Positions 40,694 to 51,145 of a DNA stretch of 64,000 nt are shown here, piece after piece. A model generated the notes under the pieces. The model was given only the letters and a program-made list of their open reading frames with translations. It did no database searches and was not told the DNA's origin. The DNA is taken from assembly GCF_022836875.1 (NCBI RefSeq), contig NZ_CP090376.1, forward strand, positions 2,542,001 through 2,606,000, read 5' to 3'. Within the stretch, counting starts at the first letter, position 1, and the number at the start of each line of letters is the position of its first letter. This DNA is from Flavobacterium enshiense (lineage in GTDB: Bacteria > Bacteroidota > Bacteroidia > Flavobacteriales > Flavobacteriaceae). Both the position numbers and the translations under genes were made by a program.

Positions 40694-43384
40694 TTATTCC
40701 AAAGTCAACGTTATCTGACCGTCATCATCCAGTTCGATGTTATAGTCTGTCAGCTCAGTATTCGGATTCATTTCCGATTCTGCAGGAACTTCCTCAACGG
40801 GCTCTTCATAAGGTAACGGTTCCAATAAATTAACCTGTTTCAGTTTATCTGTCGTCAATTGATTACCCAACGCTTTGATTCCTTTTACGGCTATGAACTG
40901 CTCCATATCAATGGTCTGGTTTTCCTTCTGAACGCCTTTGCTTTTGGCAAAAATAATTTCTGCTACAGGACGCCAATCGGTGGAAACAATTTCCAGTTGC
41001 GATTTCTCGTGTTCGGAAATAAAAATCTCCTCTTTGTTCTCATTTTCAATAAGGAAACGTTTTATGTAGTAACGCTCTTTTTCCCCATCATAATAAATGG
41101 CCGAAATCGGTTTGGTCGGATGCCATTTTTCAAGGATGATCATATCCTCATCGAAATGCGAGGTCAGTTCCGGAATAATCGTTTTCAACTTACCGGACTG
41201 ACTGATGATCAGCAAGCGGTCATTCGGACGGAATTCGCCCAATAACTCCCCTCTTCCATCAACATTCAAACGCTGAACGGTATCATCAAACCAAATCTTA
41301 CGAGGCCTTAACGTCGAAATTCCTTTCTCTTTCAGTTCGATTTTCTTGATAGGATACTTAGACACGGTATTTCCTTTGGAAGCTCTTCCTTTTATGGCAA
41401 TATCGGCAAAATCCAAATCCCATTTCAGTTTTTTAACGCTTCCTACCTGACGCAGTAAAATAGTTACGACTTCCGCTTCACCGTTCGGATTATGTGAAAA
41501 ATACAATACCTGTGAGCCTGGTTTTTCCTGTGTCAGATCATAAGCCTTGTCACGGGTAACTCCCGATACATTAAAACGCTTTATGAATGAGGAACCCGAT
41601 TTTCCGTCGCGGTAAATCATGTTGTAAATGGTTCGCTTGTCATTTTTATCGAAAACAGCAACGTGAATGATATCTTTCCCGACAAATTTCTTTTCATCAA
41701 CTTTTGATATCATCATTTTACCATCGCGAAGGAACACAATAACATCGTCAATATCGGAACAATCATCAACGTATTCGTCTTTTTTTAGTCCGGTTCCGAT
41801 GAAACCTTCTTCACGGTTTACATACAATTTTGTATTACGTAATACTACTTTCGTCGCTTCAATGGTATCGAAATTACGGATTTCCGTCTGACGTTCACGC
41901 CCTTTTCCATACTTCTCTTTCAGCTTGGCAAAATAGTCGATGGCGAATTCAATCAAATGTGCCAAATGATGTTTCACCTGGGCCATTTCGTCTTCCAGTT
42001 TCGCGATTAATTCATCCGCTTTATCAGAGTCGAAACGGGTGATACGAATCATCGGAATCTGTGTCAGTTTCTGCAAATCCTCATCAACGATATCTCGCAT
42101 CAGCAGTTTCCTGAATGGCTCAAATCGCTTGTACATGTACTCATATAACGATTCCTTGTCAGAATACAGCTTAAAGTCGATATACATTTCTTCACGAATG
42201 AATATCTTTTCAAGCGTCGAAAAATGCCATTTGGTTTCAAGTTCCTGCAATTGGATTTCCAACTCCTGTCGCAACAAATCAACCGTGCGATTCGTTGAAA
42301 TTTTCAACATATCGGAAACACCGATAAATAACGGCTTATGATTTTGAATCACACAACCTAATGGTGCGATTGACGTTTCACAAGCTGTAAACGCGTAAAG
42401 TGCATCAATCGTTTTATCCGGAGAAACACCTGGCGGAAGATGAATTAAGATTTCAACCTCAGCCGCAGTATTATCTTCAATTTTCTTGATTTTGATTTTC
42501 CCTTTATCGTTCGCTTTCAAAATACTGTCAATTAATGATGACGTATTTGTTGAAAACGGGATTTGGGTAATCACTAAGGTCTGTTTGTCCAATTGGGAAA
42601 TCCTCGCACGCACGCGTACACGTCCGCCACGCAACCCATCGTTATAATTGGAAACATCGGCAATACCAGCGGTTGGAAAATCCGGAAATAATGTGAACGG
42701 TTTTCCTTTTAATATTTTTATCGATGCATCGATTAATTCATTGAAATTATGAGGCAATAGTTTAGTAGACAAACCAACGGCAATACCTTCCCCACCTTGT
42801 GCCAGCAACAACGGGAATTTTACCGGAAGATTGATCGGTTCCGCACGACGACCATCATAGGAAACTCCCCATTCGGTAATTTTTGGTGAATACAAAACCT
42901 CCAAACCGAATTTAGAAATTCTGGCTTCAATGTAACGCGAAGCAGCGGCACCGTCTCCTGTTAAAATATTTCCCCAGTTTCCCTGACAATCAATCAATAA
43001 ATCCTTCTGACCAATTTGCACCATGGCATCTCCAATGCTCGCATCCCCGTGAGGGTGATACTGCATGGTGTGCCCAACTACGTTCGCCACTTTGTTGTAA
43101 CGTCCATCATCCAACTCTTTCATGGAGTGCATGATACGACGTTGAACCGGTTTGAATCCGTCTTCTATGGCTGGTACGGCACGCTCCAGGATTACATAAG
43201 AAGCATAATCAAGGAACCAATCCTTGTACATGCCTGTTACTTTGGTAATGGTATCCTCCGGATTGTTTTCTTCTTGTTCGTAAAAATGATTTCCTTCGAA
43301 AGACTGGCTTTCCTGGGAATGGGATTCTTCCGAGAAATTATCTTCTGGGGTTAAATCTTCAATATTTTCGTTTTCTTCGCTCAT
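40694..43384 (-). CDS. parC: DNA topoisomerase IV subunit A (ParC/GyrA family)
   Basis: DNA-cleaving subunit of type II topoisomerase, 896 aa. Acidic extension 1-45, then YKDWFLDYASYVILERAVP, GFKPVQRRIMHSM, VVGHTMQYHPHGDASIGDA, and the active-site Tyr 151 in AASRYIEARI. PLLLAQGGEGIAVGLSTKLLPHNF follows, then a coiled-coil and a C-terminal beta-propeller region; there is no GyrA box, supporting ParC over GyrA. The C-terminus is acidic (ELDDDGQITLTLE). Cotranscribed with parE but separated from it by an ELWxxDGT gene. Confidence 0.92.
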   Translation of the reverse strand: MSEENENIEDLTPEDNFSEESHSQESQSFEGNHFYEQEENNPEDTITKVTGMYKDWFLDYASYVILERAVPAIEDGFKPVQRRIMHSMKELDDGRYNKVANVVGHTMQYHPHGDASIGDAMVQIGQKDLLIDCQGNWGNILTGDGAAASRYIEARISKFGLEVLYSPKITEWGVSYDGRRAEPINLPVKFPLLLAQGGEGIAVGLSTKLLPHNFNELIDASIKILKGKPFTLFPDFPTAGIADVSNYNDGLRGGRVRVRARISQLDKQTLVITQIPFSTNTSSLIDSILKANDKGKIKIKKIEDNTAAEVEILIHLPPGVSPDKTIDALYAFTACETSIAPLGCVIQNHKPLFIGVSDMLKISTNRTVDLLRQELEIQLQELETKWHFSTLEKIFIREEMYIDFKLYSDKESLYEYMYKRFEPFRKLLMRDIVDEDLQKLTQIPMIRITRFDSDKADELIAKLEDEMAQVKHHLAHLIEFAIDYFAKLKEKYGKGRERQTEIRNFDTIEATKVVLRNTKLYVNREEGFIGTGLKKDEYVDDCSDIDDVIVFLRDGKMMISKVDEKKFVGKDIIHVAVFDKNDKRTIYNMIYRDGKSGSSFIKRFNVSGVTRDKAYDLTQEKPGSQVLYFSHNPNGEAEVVTILLRQVGSVKKLKWDLDFADIAIKGRASKGNTVSKYPIKKIELKEKGISTLRPRKIWFDDTVQRLNVDGRGELLGEFRPNDRLLIISQSGKLKTIIPELTSHFDEDMIILEKWHPTKPISAIYYDGEKERYYIKRFLIENENKEEIFISEHEKSQLEIVSTDWRPVAEIIFAKSKGVQKENQTIDMEQFIAVKGIKALGNQLTTDKLKQVNLLEPLPYEEPVEEVPAESEMNPNTELTDYNIELDDDGQITLTLE

Positions 43385-43449
43385 AAATTAGTTAACAGTA
43401 TTCAGTTAACAGTTGACAGTAAGCAGAAAAACTGCAAACTGGTAAATTA

Positions 43450-46419
43450 CTATTTTTTAATAACTTTCCTAAAAGATGCTGAATCATTCGATTGAATTTT
43501 CAACAGATATAAACCTGAGTTCAACGATGATAAATCTATCCTTCCTTCTTCTGAAGCAATAATTGTTTCAAGAACTTTTTTTCCTAGAGAATCGAAAACA
43601 ACTACTTCATTAATTACACTATTTGATCTTAAAGTCACAATTGAATTTGTCGGATTTGGATAAATCAAAATTTGATTTTTATCGTCTGATTTAATATCCG
43701 AATTATATTCGTTTAAAGACAATACGTTTTGAGGCCCCGCCACATACAATTCATAGCCTGAATAACCATTGTTAGCCAAAAAATAAATTTTATTATTACT
43801 ACTAAACATGTCATAAGCTCCATGATTGTTATCATTTAAAAATTGTTGAGAATTGTCAATTGCCAGATTATGATTGCTTACATTTACTCCGTCTGTCTTC
43901 CAAACATTTTTATAATGATATTTATTAAGTTCTGAAACAGGATAATCAAAGAAGTAAAACAATTGATTTTGATGACAGGTCAAACAATTAATAATATAGT
44001 TGGTTAAAGTAGCTGTAGCTAATAAAAATGTTCCGGTCTCTGTACCATCTGTTCTCCATAACTGTTTTTCACCACCTGTTGAACTTAGCCCATATGTAAA
44101 ATATAAATTATTTCCACAAATTTTAAATTTTATAAAATTGTTGTCAAAATTTAAATTATCTTTTACGTTAACTGTTCCGAAAATTGTACCATCACTTTTG
44201 AATAGTGCTTTCCTGTTTGTGCCATGTGCAAAAAAATAAAATTCATTGTTGAATTCAGTGACTGGACCAATTGTATACGGTGTGTTAAATGTGCGTAAAA
44301 GCGATGGTGTTGATAATGTTGTATCGGTTACAAATACAGAAAATGACCCACTAGATAAATTAGTAACATTACCACAGATAAATAATTTATTCCCAACTGG
44401 CTTCAAATAATTTATATTATATGCTGTATAAAAGAGTTGTGTGCCTGTTTCAGTACCATCCGTATACCAAATTTCCCGTCCTCCCCTTAAAACAAAAAAG
44501 ACCTTATTGTTAAAGACACAAAAAGAGGAAATTGTACTATCTGAAGATCCTGCCGTTAAGTCTTTTACCATATATGTCCCCGAATAAGTTCCATCGGATC
44601 TCCAAAGTTCTCTTCCATTGACTCCATCATTAGCTGGAAAGTAAACAATACCATTTAAAACAGCATATATGGTCCCAAAATTTTCTTCCAAACCATTATA
44701 GTATTGGCCTGAAGCAATATCCTTAACTAAAACGGTTCCAGCTTCTGTACCATCTGTTTTCCATAATTCTCTTCCCTCTGGATCAGTGCTTGCTGAAAAA
44801 AACACATTATTCCCTACTCTGATACTTCTATTGTAATTGTTGTTATCGTGCAGTCCATCATAACTACTTGAAAAATCTTTTACTAAAAATGTTCCTGCCT
44901 CTGTCCCATTAGATTTATAAAGTTCTCTGCCAAATTCAGCAATTGCAGAAAAAATAATGTTTCCATTTAATTCTATCAAATCTTCAGGATCTGAACCATA
45001 TTCATAATTGATGTCTTTAAATAAATTTGTTCCTAGCGTTGTTCCATCTGTTTTCCAAAGTTCCCAACCATTTGTAGAGGAAATACCAGCAAAAAAAATA
45101 CTGTTATTGCATTTAAAGATTTTATTTCCGGCATAACCATCCATTCCTCTAAGATTGACTTCATTTATTAACTGTGTGCCTGCATTAGTTCCGTCACTCT
45201 TCCAAAGATAATTTTTATTTTCTACTAACTCCTGACGGGCTGAAAAATACAAAGTACCATCAATCGAATTCATATAAAGGATATCGCTAGAATTTAAACC
45301 TGGCATTATTTCCTTTACCAATACAGTTCCAGCTGAACTGCCATCAGATTTCCAAAGTTCTGATCCGTTGCCATTATTTCCAGGAAAAAACAAAGTCTCT
45401 CCTATAAATGAAAAATTTATTTGGTAATCTAATCCATCATCATAGCCTGGATAGATATCCTTTACAATAGATGTTCCGGCTGAAGTACCATTACTTTTCC
45501 ATAACTCATGTCCTTGTCCACTGTTTCTACCATCAAAAAAAATCATATTGGAATTAGAAGTCAAAAAGTTCCCAAAAAAACCATCCAAATATCCCGGATA
45601 AACATCTTTCACTAAGGTTGCATTCCCTGCGGCTCCATTTGTCTTCCATAGCTCAAAACCTCTATTACCGTCATTTCCTCTAAAATAAAGTTCATTGTTG
45701 AAGACCATCATCTTCGTCAAATTATCAACTCCATCGTTGCTCCCCGAATTTAAATCATTTTGAATAATTGTATTAGCAGAAGTACCATCAGTCATCCATA
45801 ATTCTCTGCCGTACAAACCATCTCTAGCTTCAAAATAAACTTTGTTGTTAAAAAAAATAAAATGAGTCGGATAGCTTGTTGAAGTTCCGGCAGATATATC
45901 ACTTAATAAAACTGTTCCTGATTCTGTGCCATTTGTTTTCCATACTTCTATCCCATGAACTCCGTCTTCACAGGCAAAAATCACTTCAGAGTTCAAAGCG
46001 GTAAAACCATAAGGTAAACTGCTTGAAGAAGCATTAATATTCTTTACCATAACAGTTCCTGCCTCTGTACCATCCGACTTCCATAACTCAGATCCATTCA
46101 CTCCATCGTTTGCACTGAAATACAATACTCCGTTGATATTTGTTAAATTTGATTTTTCCCCATAAATGAAAGCATTATTCTTCCCTGGGTTTATATCTTT
46201 TACGAAATAAGTTCCAGACTCTGTTCCATCAGATCTCCACAGTTCATACCCTCTACCTAATCCATTGGCAATAAAATAATAAACATTATTTACCACCACA
46301 AAATCTTTAGGATTTGAAGCACTTATTTTATTAATATCTAAAAGAGAAAGATTAATATCCTGTGAAAAGCTTGAAAAACTTAACAGCGTAAAAAAGGCAA
46401 CAAGTATTCTTTTAATCAT
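43450..46419 (-). CDS. ELWxxDGT-repeat secreted protein with T9SS sorting domain
   Basis: 989 aa surface or secreted protein. Signal peptide ending SFSQ, then about 16 repeats of ~50 residues with the core ELWKSDGTEAGTVLVKD (variants ELWRSDGT, EVWKTNGT, ELYKSNGT, EIWYTDGT), which likely fold as beta-propeller-like blades, and a type A T9SS C-terminal domain from LIYPNPTNSIVTL to SFRKVIKK. Possible adhesin or matrix protein; no enzymatic motif is visible. It sits in frame between parE (36 bp) and parC (65 bp) in the same direction, with no terminator seen in either gap. Confidence 0.85.
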   Translation of the reverse strand: MIKRILVAFFTLLSFSSFSQDINLSLLDINKISASNPKDFVVVNNVYYFIANGLGRGYELWRSDGTESGTYFVKDINPGKNNAFIYGEKSNLTNINGVLYFSANDGVNGSELWKSDGTEAGTVMVKNINASSSSLPYGFTALNSEVIFACEDGVHGIEVWKTNGTESGTVLLSDISAGTSTSYPTHFIFFNNKVYFEARDGLYGRELWMTDGTSANTIIQNDLNSGSNDGVDNLTKMMVFNNELYFRGNDGNRGFELWKTNGAAGNATLVKDVYPGYLDGFFGNFLTSNSNMIFFDGRNSGQGHELWKSNGTSAGTSIVKDIYPGYDDGLDYQINFSFIGETLFFPGNNGNGSELWKSDGSSAGTVLVKEIMPGLNSSDILYMNSIDGTLYFSARQELVENKNYLWKSDGTNAGTQLINEVNLRGMDGYAGNKIFKCNNSIFFAGISSTNGWELWKTDGTTLGTNLFKDINYEYGSDPEDLIELNGNIIFSAIAEFGRELYKSNGTEAGTFLVKDFSSSYDGLHDNNNYNRSIRVGNNVFFSASTDPEGRELWKTDGTEAGTVLVKDIASGQYYNGLEENFGTIYAVLNGIVYFPANDGVNGRELWRSDGTYSGTYMVKDLTAGSSDSTISSFCVFNNKVFFVLRGGREIWYTDGTETGTQLFYTAYNINYLKPVGNKLFICGNVTNLSSGSFSVFVTDTTLSTPSLLRTFNTPYTIGPVTEFNNEFYFFAHGTNRKALFKSDGTIFGTVNVKDNLNFDNNFIKFKICGNNLYFTYGLSSTGGEKQLWRTDGTETGTFLLATATLTNYIINCLTCHQNQLFYFFDYPVSELNKYHYKNVWKTDGVNVSNHNLAIDNSQQFLNDNNHGAYDMFSSNNKIYFLANNGYSGYELYVAGPQNVLSLNEYNSDIKSDDKNQILIYPNPTNSIVTLRSNSVINEVVVFDSLGKKVLETIIASEEGRIDLSSLNSGLYLLKIQSNDSASFRKVIKK

Positions 46420-46455
46420 GATTTTACATTAATTGTGATTGAAAAATAGTTTGTT

Positions 46456-48318
46456 CTAAGTAGTTAATTCCTCCACAGTATCCAATTCTACTTTCAAATT
46501 CTTGATAATGAAATCCTGACGGTCTGGCGTGTTTTTCCCCATATAGAATTCAAGTAATGTTTCAATGGAAGTAGCCTTATCCAACATAACCGGATCCAAA
46601 CGGATGTCTTCTCCGATGAAATGTTTGAACTCGTCCGGCGAAATCTCTCCCAATCCCTTGAATCGGGTAATTTCCGGTTTCGGTTTCAGTTCTTCAATGG
46701 CGTCGATTCGCTCCTGCTCGCTGTAACAGTAAATCGTTTTCTTTTTGTTTCGAACGCGAAATAATGGAGTTTGCAGAATGTACAAATGTCCTTCTTTGAT
46801 CAGTTCCGGGAAGAATTGCAGGAAAAACGTAATCAACAGCAAACGAATGTGCATCCCGTCGACGTCGGCATCGGTTGCGATAACGATGTTGTTGTAACGC
46901 AGATCTTCCATACTTTCTTCGATGTTCAAAGCTGCCTGAAGTAAATTGAATTCCTCATTCTCATATACAATCTTCTTGGTCATCCCGTAGGAGTTCAAAG
47001 GTTTACCACGTAAACTGAAAACCGCTTGTGTATTTACATCACGTGACTTTGTAATTGAACCTGACGCGGAATCCCCCTCGGTAATGAAAAGCGTACTTTC
47101 CAGACTTCGCGGGTTTTTGGCATCGGTTAAATGCACACGGCAATCTCGTAATTTCTTATTGTGTAAACTGGCTTTCTTTGCTCTGTCTTTGGCTAACTTA
47201 CGGATACCGGAAAGTTCTTTACGCTCTCTTTCGGCCTGTAAAATCTTGCGAAGCAAAGCATCGGCGACTTCCGGATTTTTATGAAGGAAGTTATCTAATT
47301 TGGTTTTTATAAAATCGTTGACGAAAGTTCTAACCGAAGGCGAATTAGGCCCCATATCTGTAGATCCTAATTTCGTTTTAGTCTGTGATTCGAAAACCGG
47401 TTCTTCCACTTTAACTGAAATAGCGGAAACGATAGATTTTCGGATATCGGAAGCCTCGAAAGGTTTGTTGTAAAATTCTTTAATCGTACGGACAATCGCT
47501 TCACGGAAAGCACCTAAATGCGTTCCTCCCTGCGTGGTGTTTTGTCCGTTTACGAAGGAATAATACTCTTCTGAATACTGTGTTTTACTGTGTGTTATGG
47601 CGACTTCGATATCATCACCCTTTAAGTGAATGATCGGGTATACAGAATCTTCTTCGGTAATGGTTTCTTCCAGTAAATCCTTTAAACCGTTATCGGAATA
47701 AAACTTCTCACCGTTGTAAATGATTGTTAACCCGGTGTTCAGGTAACAATAGTTTTTCAGCATTTTTACGATGTACTCATTCCGATACTTGTAATGCTTG
47801 AAAATAGTTTCATCGGCAACGAAAGTAACTTTAGTCCCTTTACGCTTGGTCGTTTCCTGAACATCTTCTTCTAAAGTCAGATCACCAGCTGAAAACTCGG
47901 CTGCTTTTTGTTGGTTATCACGAACAGATTCTACTCTGAAGAAAGTAGAAAGTGCATTCACCGCCTTGGTACCGACCCCGTTTAGACCAACTGATTTCTT
48001 AAATGCCTTGGAATCGTACTTTCCTCCGGTGTTCATTTTGGAAACTACGTCGACTACCTTTCCTAACGGAATTCCTCGTCCATAATCGCGAACAGTAACC
48101 GTTTTGTCTTTTACGGTGACTTCAATGGTCTTTCCGGCACCCATAACGAATTCGTCGATACAGTTGTCAAGCACCTCTTTCAGAAGGATATAGATACCGT
48201 CATCAGGAGAAGAACCGTCGCCTAGTTTTCCGATGTACATTCCGGGACGCATACGAATATGCTCTTTCCAATCGAGGGAACGGATATTGTCTTCGGTGTA
48301 CTGATTTTGCTCTAGCAT
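46456..48318 (-). CDS. parE: DNA topoisomerase IV subunit B
   Basis: ATPase subunit of topoisomerase IV, 620 aa. GHKL ATPase motifs [43 protein letters not shown]; then the transducer region; then [18 protein letters not shown] and [17 protein letters not shown], with a C-terminal [10 protein letters not shown] and a short tail. Length close to ParE (~630) rather than GyrB (~650-800). The promoter is the -7 box at 48382. A heptamer repeat lies upstream. Confidence 0.94.
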   Translation of the reverse strand: MLEQNQYTEDNIRSLDWKEHIRMRPGMYIGKLGDGSSPDDGIYILLKEVLDNCIDEFVMGAGKTIEVTVKDKTVTVRDYGRGIPLGKVVDVVSKMNTGGKYDSKAFKKSVGLNGVGTKAVNALSTFFRVESVRDNQQKAAEFSAGDLTLEEDVQETTKRKGTKVTFVADETIFKHYKYRNEYIVKMLKNYCYLNTGLTIIYNGEKFYSDNGLKDLLEETITEEDSVYPIIHLKGDDIEVAITHSKTQYSEEYYSFVNGQNTTQGGTHLGAFREAIVRTIKEFYNKPFEASDIRKSIVSAISVKVEEPVFESQTKTKLGSTDMGPNSPSVRTFVNDFIKTKLDNFLHKNPEVADALLRKILQAERERKELSGIRKLAKDRAKKASLHNKKLRDCRVHLTDAKNPRSLESTLFITEGDSASGSITKSRDVNTQAVFSLRGKPLNSYGMTKKIVYENEEFNLLQAALNIEESMEDLRYNNIVIATDADVDGMHIRLLLITFFLQFFPELIKEGHLYILQTPLFRVRNKKKTIYCYSEQERIDAIEELKPKPEITRFKGLGEISPDEFKHFIGEDIRLDPVMLDKATSIETLLEFYMGKNTPDRQDFIIKNLKVELDTVEELTT

Positions 48319-48381
48319 AAAGAAATTTTGGAATTTCTGCTAAAATAAGGTAAATCACCCGTAAATAAAAGGAGTTGAGTA

Positions 48382-48389
48382 CAAATTTA
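48382..48389 (-). promoter_or_regulatory. -7 promoter box of parE operon
   Basis: Minus-strand TAAATTTG fits TAnnTTTG, 63 nt before ATG 48318. Confidence 0.5.
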
Positions 48390-48412
48390 TTGACAATGAA
48401 ATTGGTAAAGTA

Positions 48413-48508
48413 AAAAGAGATAAGGGACAAGGAAAAAGTCGGAAGATAATACTAATACTCCTCCCCTTATCCCTTATCCCTTATCCCTTATCCCTTATCC
48501 CTTATCCC
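48413..48508. repeat. Heptamer (CCCTTAT)n repeat with purine-rich partner arm
   Basis: Six full tandem copies of CCCTTAT plus CCC (48464-48508). A purine-rich GATAAGGGACAAGG arm lies to the left (about 48419-48432), so the two can pair as imperfect inverted repeats. The same style of sequence occurs at 9415-9440 and 9556-9625. Confidence 0.8.
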
Positions 48509-48521
48509 TCAAACACACAAT

Positions 48522-49205
48522 TTACTCATAATGCCTCATAATTCCTTTGTCGTAAACTGTCCATAAACTCGCCTTCTGATCGGCCGCTTTTAAAGCACAG
48601 TTTGTCCATGTATTGCAGGTATAAAAAAGATTATAACTGCCTTTAGCTTCGTAGAATGCATCATTGTTTCCGTACACCGCATCAGTTTCAATTTTAATAA
48701 CTTGCCCGTTTTTTATCTGAAATGAATTTTGAATAAATGCCACCAGCTGTTTGTACTGCTTTTCCGTAATGATAATCTTCTTGCACTGTTCGTCTTCATT
48801 CAATTTTTTGTAAAAGGTACAATGCATAGCCGAGGTACTTAATCCTGATGCGGCATTAAAAGCCGTGGAAAATTTCAAATCAGCCCAAGTGGGTGTGTTT
48901 AAGTAAAAGCCTTTGTCTCCCCAACCGAAAGCCAAATAGTTTGCCGTTGAATCGTTGGCTTTGGTATTCTGGAATTTCACTTTTTCAGACCAATTTGTAA
49001 TTTGTGTTTTTACCGGAACCACAATATCGGTATGCACTCCGTTCGAAAGCAGGTAAATTTCAATTCCTTTGTCTGGCTGGTTAACATCAGAGTTTACTGA
49101 AATACTGGATAATCCTAAGACAGCAACAACATAAAGCAGTACAAATGCTATAATGGCTAAGATAGTTCTGAAAAGGATTTTCAGGGTTTTAGTGATGGCT
49201 TTCAT
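48522..49205 (-). CDS. TIGR02117/DUF2459 family membrane-anchored protein
   Basis: 227 aa. One N-terminal membrane segment (about 8-32, ILFRTILAIIAFVLLYVVAVL) and a soluble domain with SNGVHTDIVVP, FGWGDKGFYLNTPTW, MHCTFY and YTCNTWTNCALKAA. The NGVHTD...GWGD...CNTWT pattern is the hallmark of DUF2459; a Cys/His arrangement suggests hydrolase activity but none is established. The gene precedes the heptamer repeat and parE on the same strand. Confidence 0.85.
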   Translation of the reverse strand: MKAITKTLKILFRTILAIIAFVLLYVVAVLGLSSISVNSDVNQPDKGIEIYLLSNGVHTDIVVPVKTQITNWSEKVKFQNTKANDSTANYLAFGWGDKGFYLNTPTWADLKFSTAFNAASGLSTSAMHCTFYKKLNEDEQCKKIIITEKQYKQLVAFIQNSFQIKNGQVIKIETDAVYGNNDAFYEAKGSYNLFYTCNTWTNCALKAADQKASLWTVYDKGIMRHYE

Positions 49206-49463
49206 GCTTATTTTTTCTACTTACAGAACAATTATTGAACCAAACTCTAAATCATTTCAACTTTCGCGATAGTCATCAACTCATTGAAAGGAGTCACAAT
49301 TTACTAAAATACAGATTGACTAATATCACGTTGGAGCCTTTAGAGTGGTCTGCTCCATTAAACTATACATCAAATGTCTCGTTTTTATAACAAACCCAAA
49401 ATAACATACTAACTATAAAGCAATTACAAATAAAGTTACTAAAAACATCTCTCGTTTTATTGG

Positions 49464-49471
49464 TATATTTG
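49464..49471 (+). promoter_or_regulatory. -7 promoter box of cyclase-family gene
   Basis: TATATTTG fits TAnnTTTG, 18 nt before ATG 49490. The 284-bp gap to the divergent DUF2459 gene holds nothing else recognised. Confidence 0.65.
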
Positions 49472-49489
49472 TAGTATAATTTTTAACAG

Positions 49490-50323
49490 ATGAAAACAGC
49501 TATATTTTGCGCAATAGTTTTTTCGATATCGGTTTCATGTGATAACAAATCAAAATCTTCAGAAGAATCAAATACATCAATCCCTACTGAAATCCAGAAG
49601 AGAAAACTGATTGATTTATCTCATGTTTTTTCAGATGAAACTATTTATTGGGTAACTGCTGAGGAATTCAAATTAGACACGGTGTATAATGGAGAAACAC
49701 CTAAAGGGTATTACTATTCCGCTAATAATTTTAAGGCAGCGGAACATGGTGGGACACACATAGATGCTCCGGTGCATTTCTCCAAAACAGGGCAATCCGT
49801 AGATGAAATCCCGCTTGAAAAATTACTCGGAAAAGCAATTAAAATTGACATTTCTTCAAAAGCGCTTACAAATCCGGATTATTTAGTAAGTGTTGAAGAT
49901 TTTCTTGACTGGGAAAAAAAAGAAAACACAAAAATTCCAGAGGGCAGTATTGTTTTATTGCAAACCGGATTCTCTAAATATTATCCAGACAAAATCAAAT
50001 ATCTTGGAACCAATGAACGCGGGGAAAAAGCCATAAAAGAATTACACTTCCCCGGGCTTTCGCCAGCAGCAGCAAAATGGCTGGTTGAGAATCGTAATAT
50101 TAATGCAATTGGAATAGATACTCCAAGCATTGATTATGGGCAATCGGAGTATTTTGAAAGTCATGTGACTTTGCTTTCTAAAAACATTCCTACTTTTGAG
50201 AATCTGGCTAATCTTGATAAATTACCCAACAAAGGATTTGAAATAATAGCTTTACCAATGAAGATCAAAGGAGGAAGTGGAGCTCCATTGAGAATTATAG
50301 CCATTATTAATGACCAACCTTAA
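49490..50323 (+). CDS. Cyclase/kynurenine-formamidase-like lipoprotein
   Basis: 277 aa. Lipobox VSCDN (about residue 17), so an envelope form of a normally cytoplasmic family. The metal-dependent cyclase (PF04199) motif EHGGTHIDAPVHF has the HxGTHxDxPxHF ligand set; IVLLQTGFSKYY, FPGLSPAAAKWLVENRNINAIGIDTPSIDYG and a catalytic Glu/His further on complete the fold. Members hydrolyse N-formylkynurenine, isatin or other amides; the substrate here is unknown. Own promoter. Confidence 0.9.
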   Translation: MKTAIFCAIVFSISVSCDNKSKSSEESNTSIPTEIQKRKLIDLSHVFSDETIYWVTAEEFKLDTVYNGETPKGYYYSANNFKAAEHGGTHIDAPVHFSKTGQSVDEIPLEKLLGKAIKIDISSKALTNPDYLVSVEDFLDWEKKENTKIPEGSIVLLQTGFSKYYPDKIKYLGTNERGEKAIKELHFPGLSPAAAKWLVENRNINAIGIDTPSIDYGQSEYFESHVTLLSKNIPTFENLANLDKLPNKGFEIIALPMKIKGGSGAPLRIIAIINDQP

Positions 50324-50390
50324 TAACTATACCTCACATCGCGATCATTTGTCAGGAAGAACCTGAGCGGAAAATAATTTAAATAAAAAA

Positions 50391-50918
50391 TTAAAAACTA
50401 AGATTCTTAACAATATCCCTTATTTGATTATCCAAAACTGAATCGGATATTTTCATATTCTCCATATCAAAATTATCGTAGAATTTCGGAAATGAAAATG
50501 TAGCAATGATATTCGCCCCGTAACGAGGAAAAGCAGTTTGGGCAATTTCAAGAACACGAGCTCCCCCTCTGGCCCCGTCTGAAGTCGCCATCAGCAGCAT
50601 CGGTTTACCCTGAAACACTTTTACATTAATACGTGAAGCCCAATCAAAGGTATTTTTAAAAGCAGCGGAATAGTTACCATTGTTTTCAGCCATGGAAATC
50701 ACAAGCAGTTCAGCCGAGGCAATTTTATCTAAAAATGCCTGTGCCAATGGATGCTGTACGATTTCTTTTTCCAAATCCACACTGAAAACCGGCATGGCAA
50801 AATCATTTAAATCTAAAACCTCAACATCTGCGTGTTCAAATAAATGAGACACATACGTCGCCAGTTTTTTATTTATTGAGTTTTTGCTGATACTTCCGCC
50901 AAATGCTATAATTTTCAT
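50391..50918 (-). CDS. NADPH-dependent FMN reductase family protein
   Basis: Flavodoxin-like NAD(P)H:FMN reductase or quinone reductase, 175 aa from ATG 50918 (MKIIAFGGSISKNSINKKLA). FMN phosphate loop GGSISKNSINKKL, LLVISMAENNGNYSAAFKNTFDW, and LMATSDGARGGARVLE, all family-typical. A longer frame from 50948 begins in the -7 box and is rejected. Physiological partner unknown. Confidence 0.9.
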   Translation of the reverse strand: MKIIAFGGSISKNSINKKLATYVSHLFEHADVEVLDLNDFAMPVFSVDLEKEIVQHPLAQAFLDKIASAELLVISMAENNGNYSAAFKNTFDWASRINVKVFQGKPMLLMATSDGARGGARVLEIAQTAFPRYGANIIATFSFPKFYDNFDMENMKISDSVLDNQIRDIVKNLSF

Positions 50919-50936
50919 ACCCCTTCGTTTTGTACT

Positions 50937-50944
50937 CAAATTTA
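50937..50944 (-). promoter_or_regulatory. -7 promoter box of FMN reductase gene
   Basis: Minus-strand TAAATTTG fits TAnnTTTG, 18 nt before ATG 50918. Confidence 0.6.
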
Positions 50945-51145
50945 TCAAATTGAAACTGAAGCCCCTTTATTTTTATCACAATTTATTATATAACTTCTGA
51001 TAAAAGAAAAAACAACACTTACTTCTGAAGTATGTTAATTTCAACACAAATTAACACTTTTAAACTTATTTTAATATGATTTTAAAGATATTACTTATTT
51101 TTTATAATTAATTTTACAATGTATTAATGATTAAATCAAAAGGTT

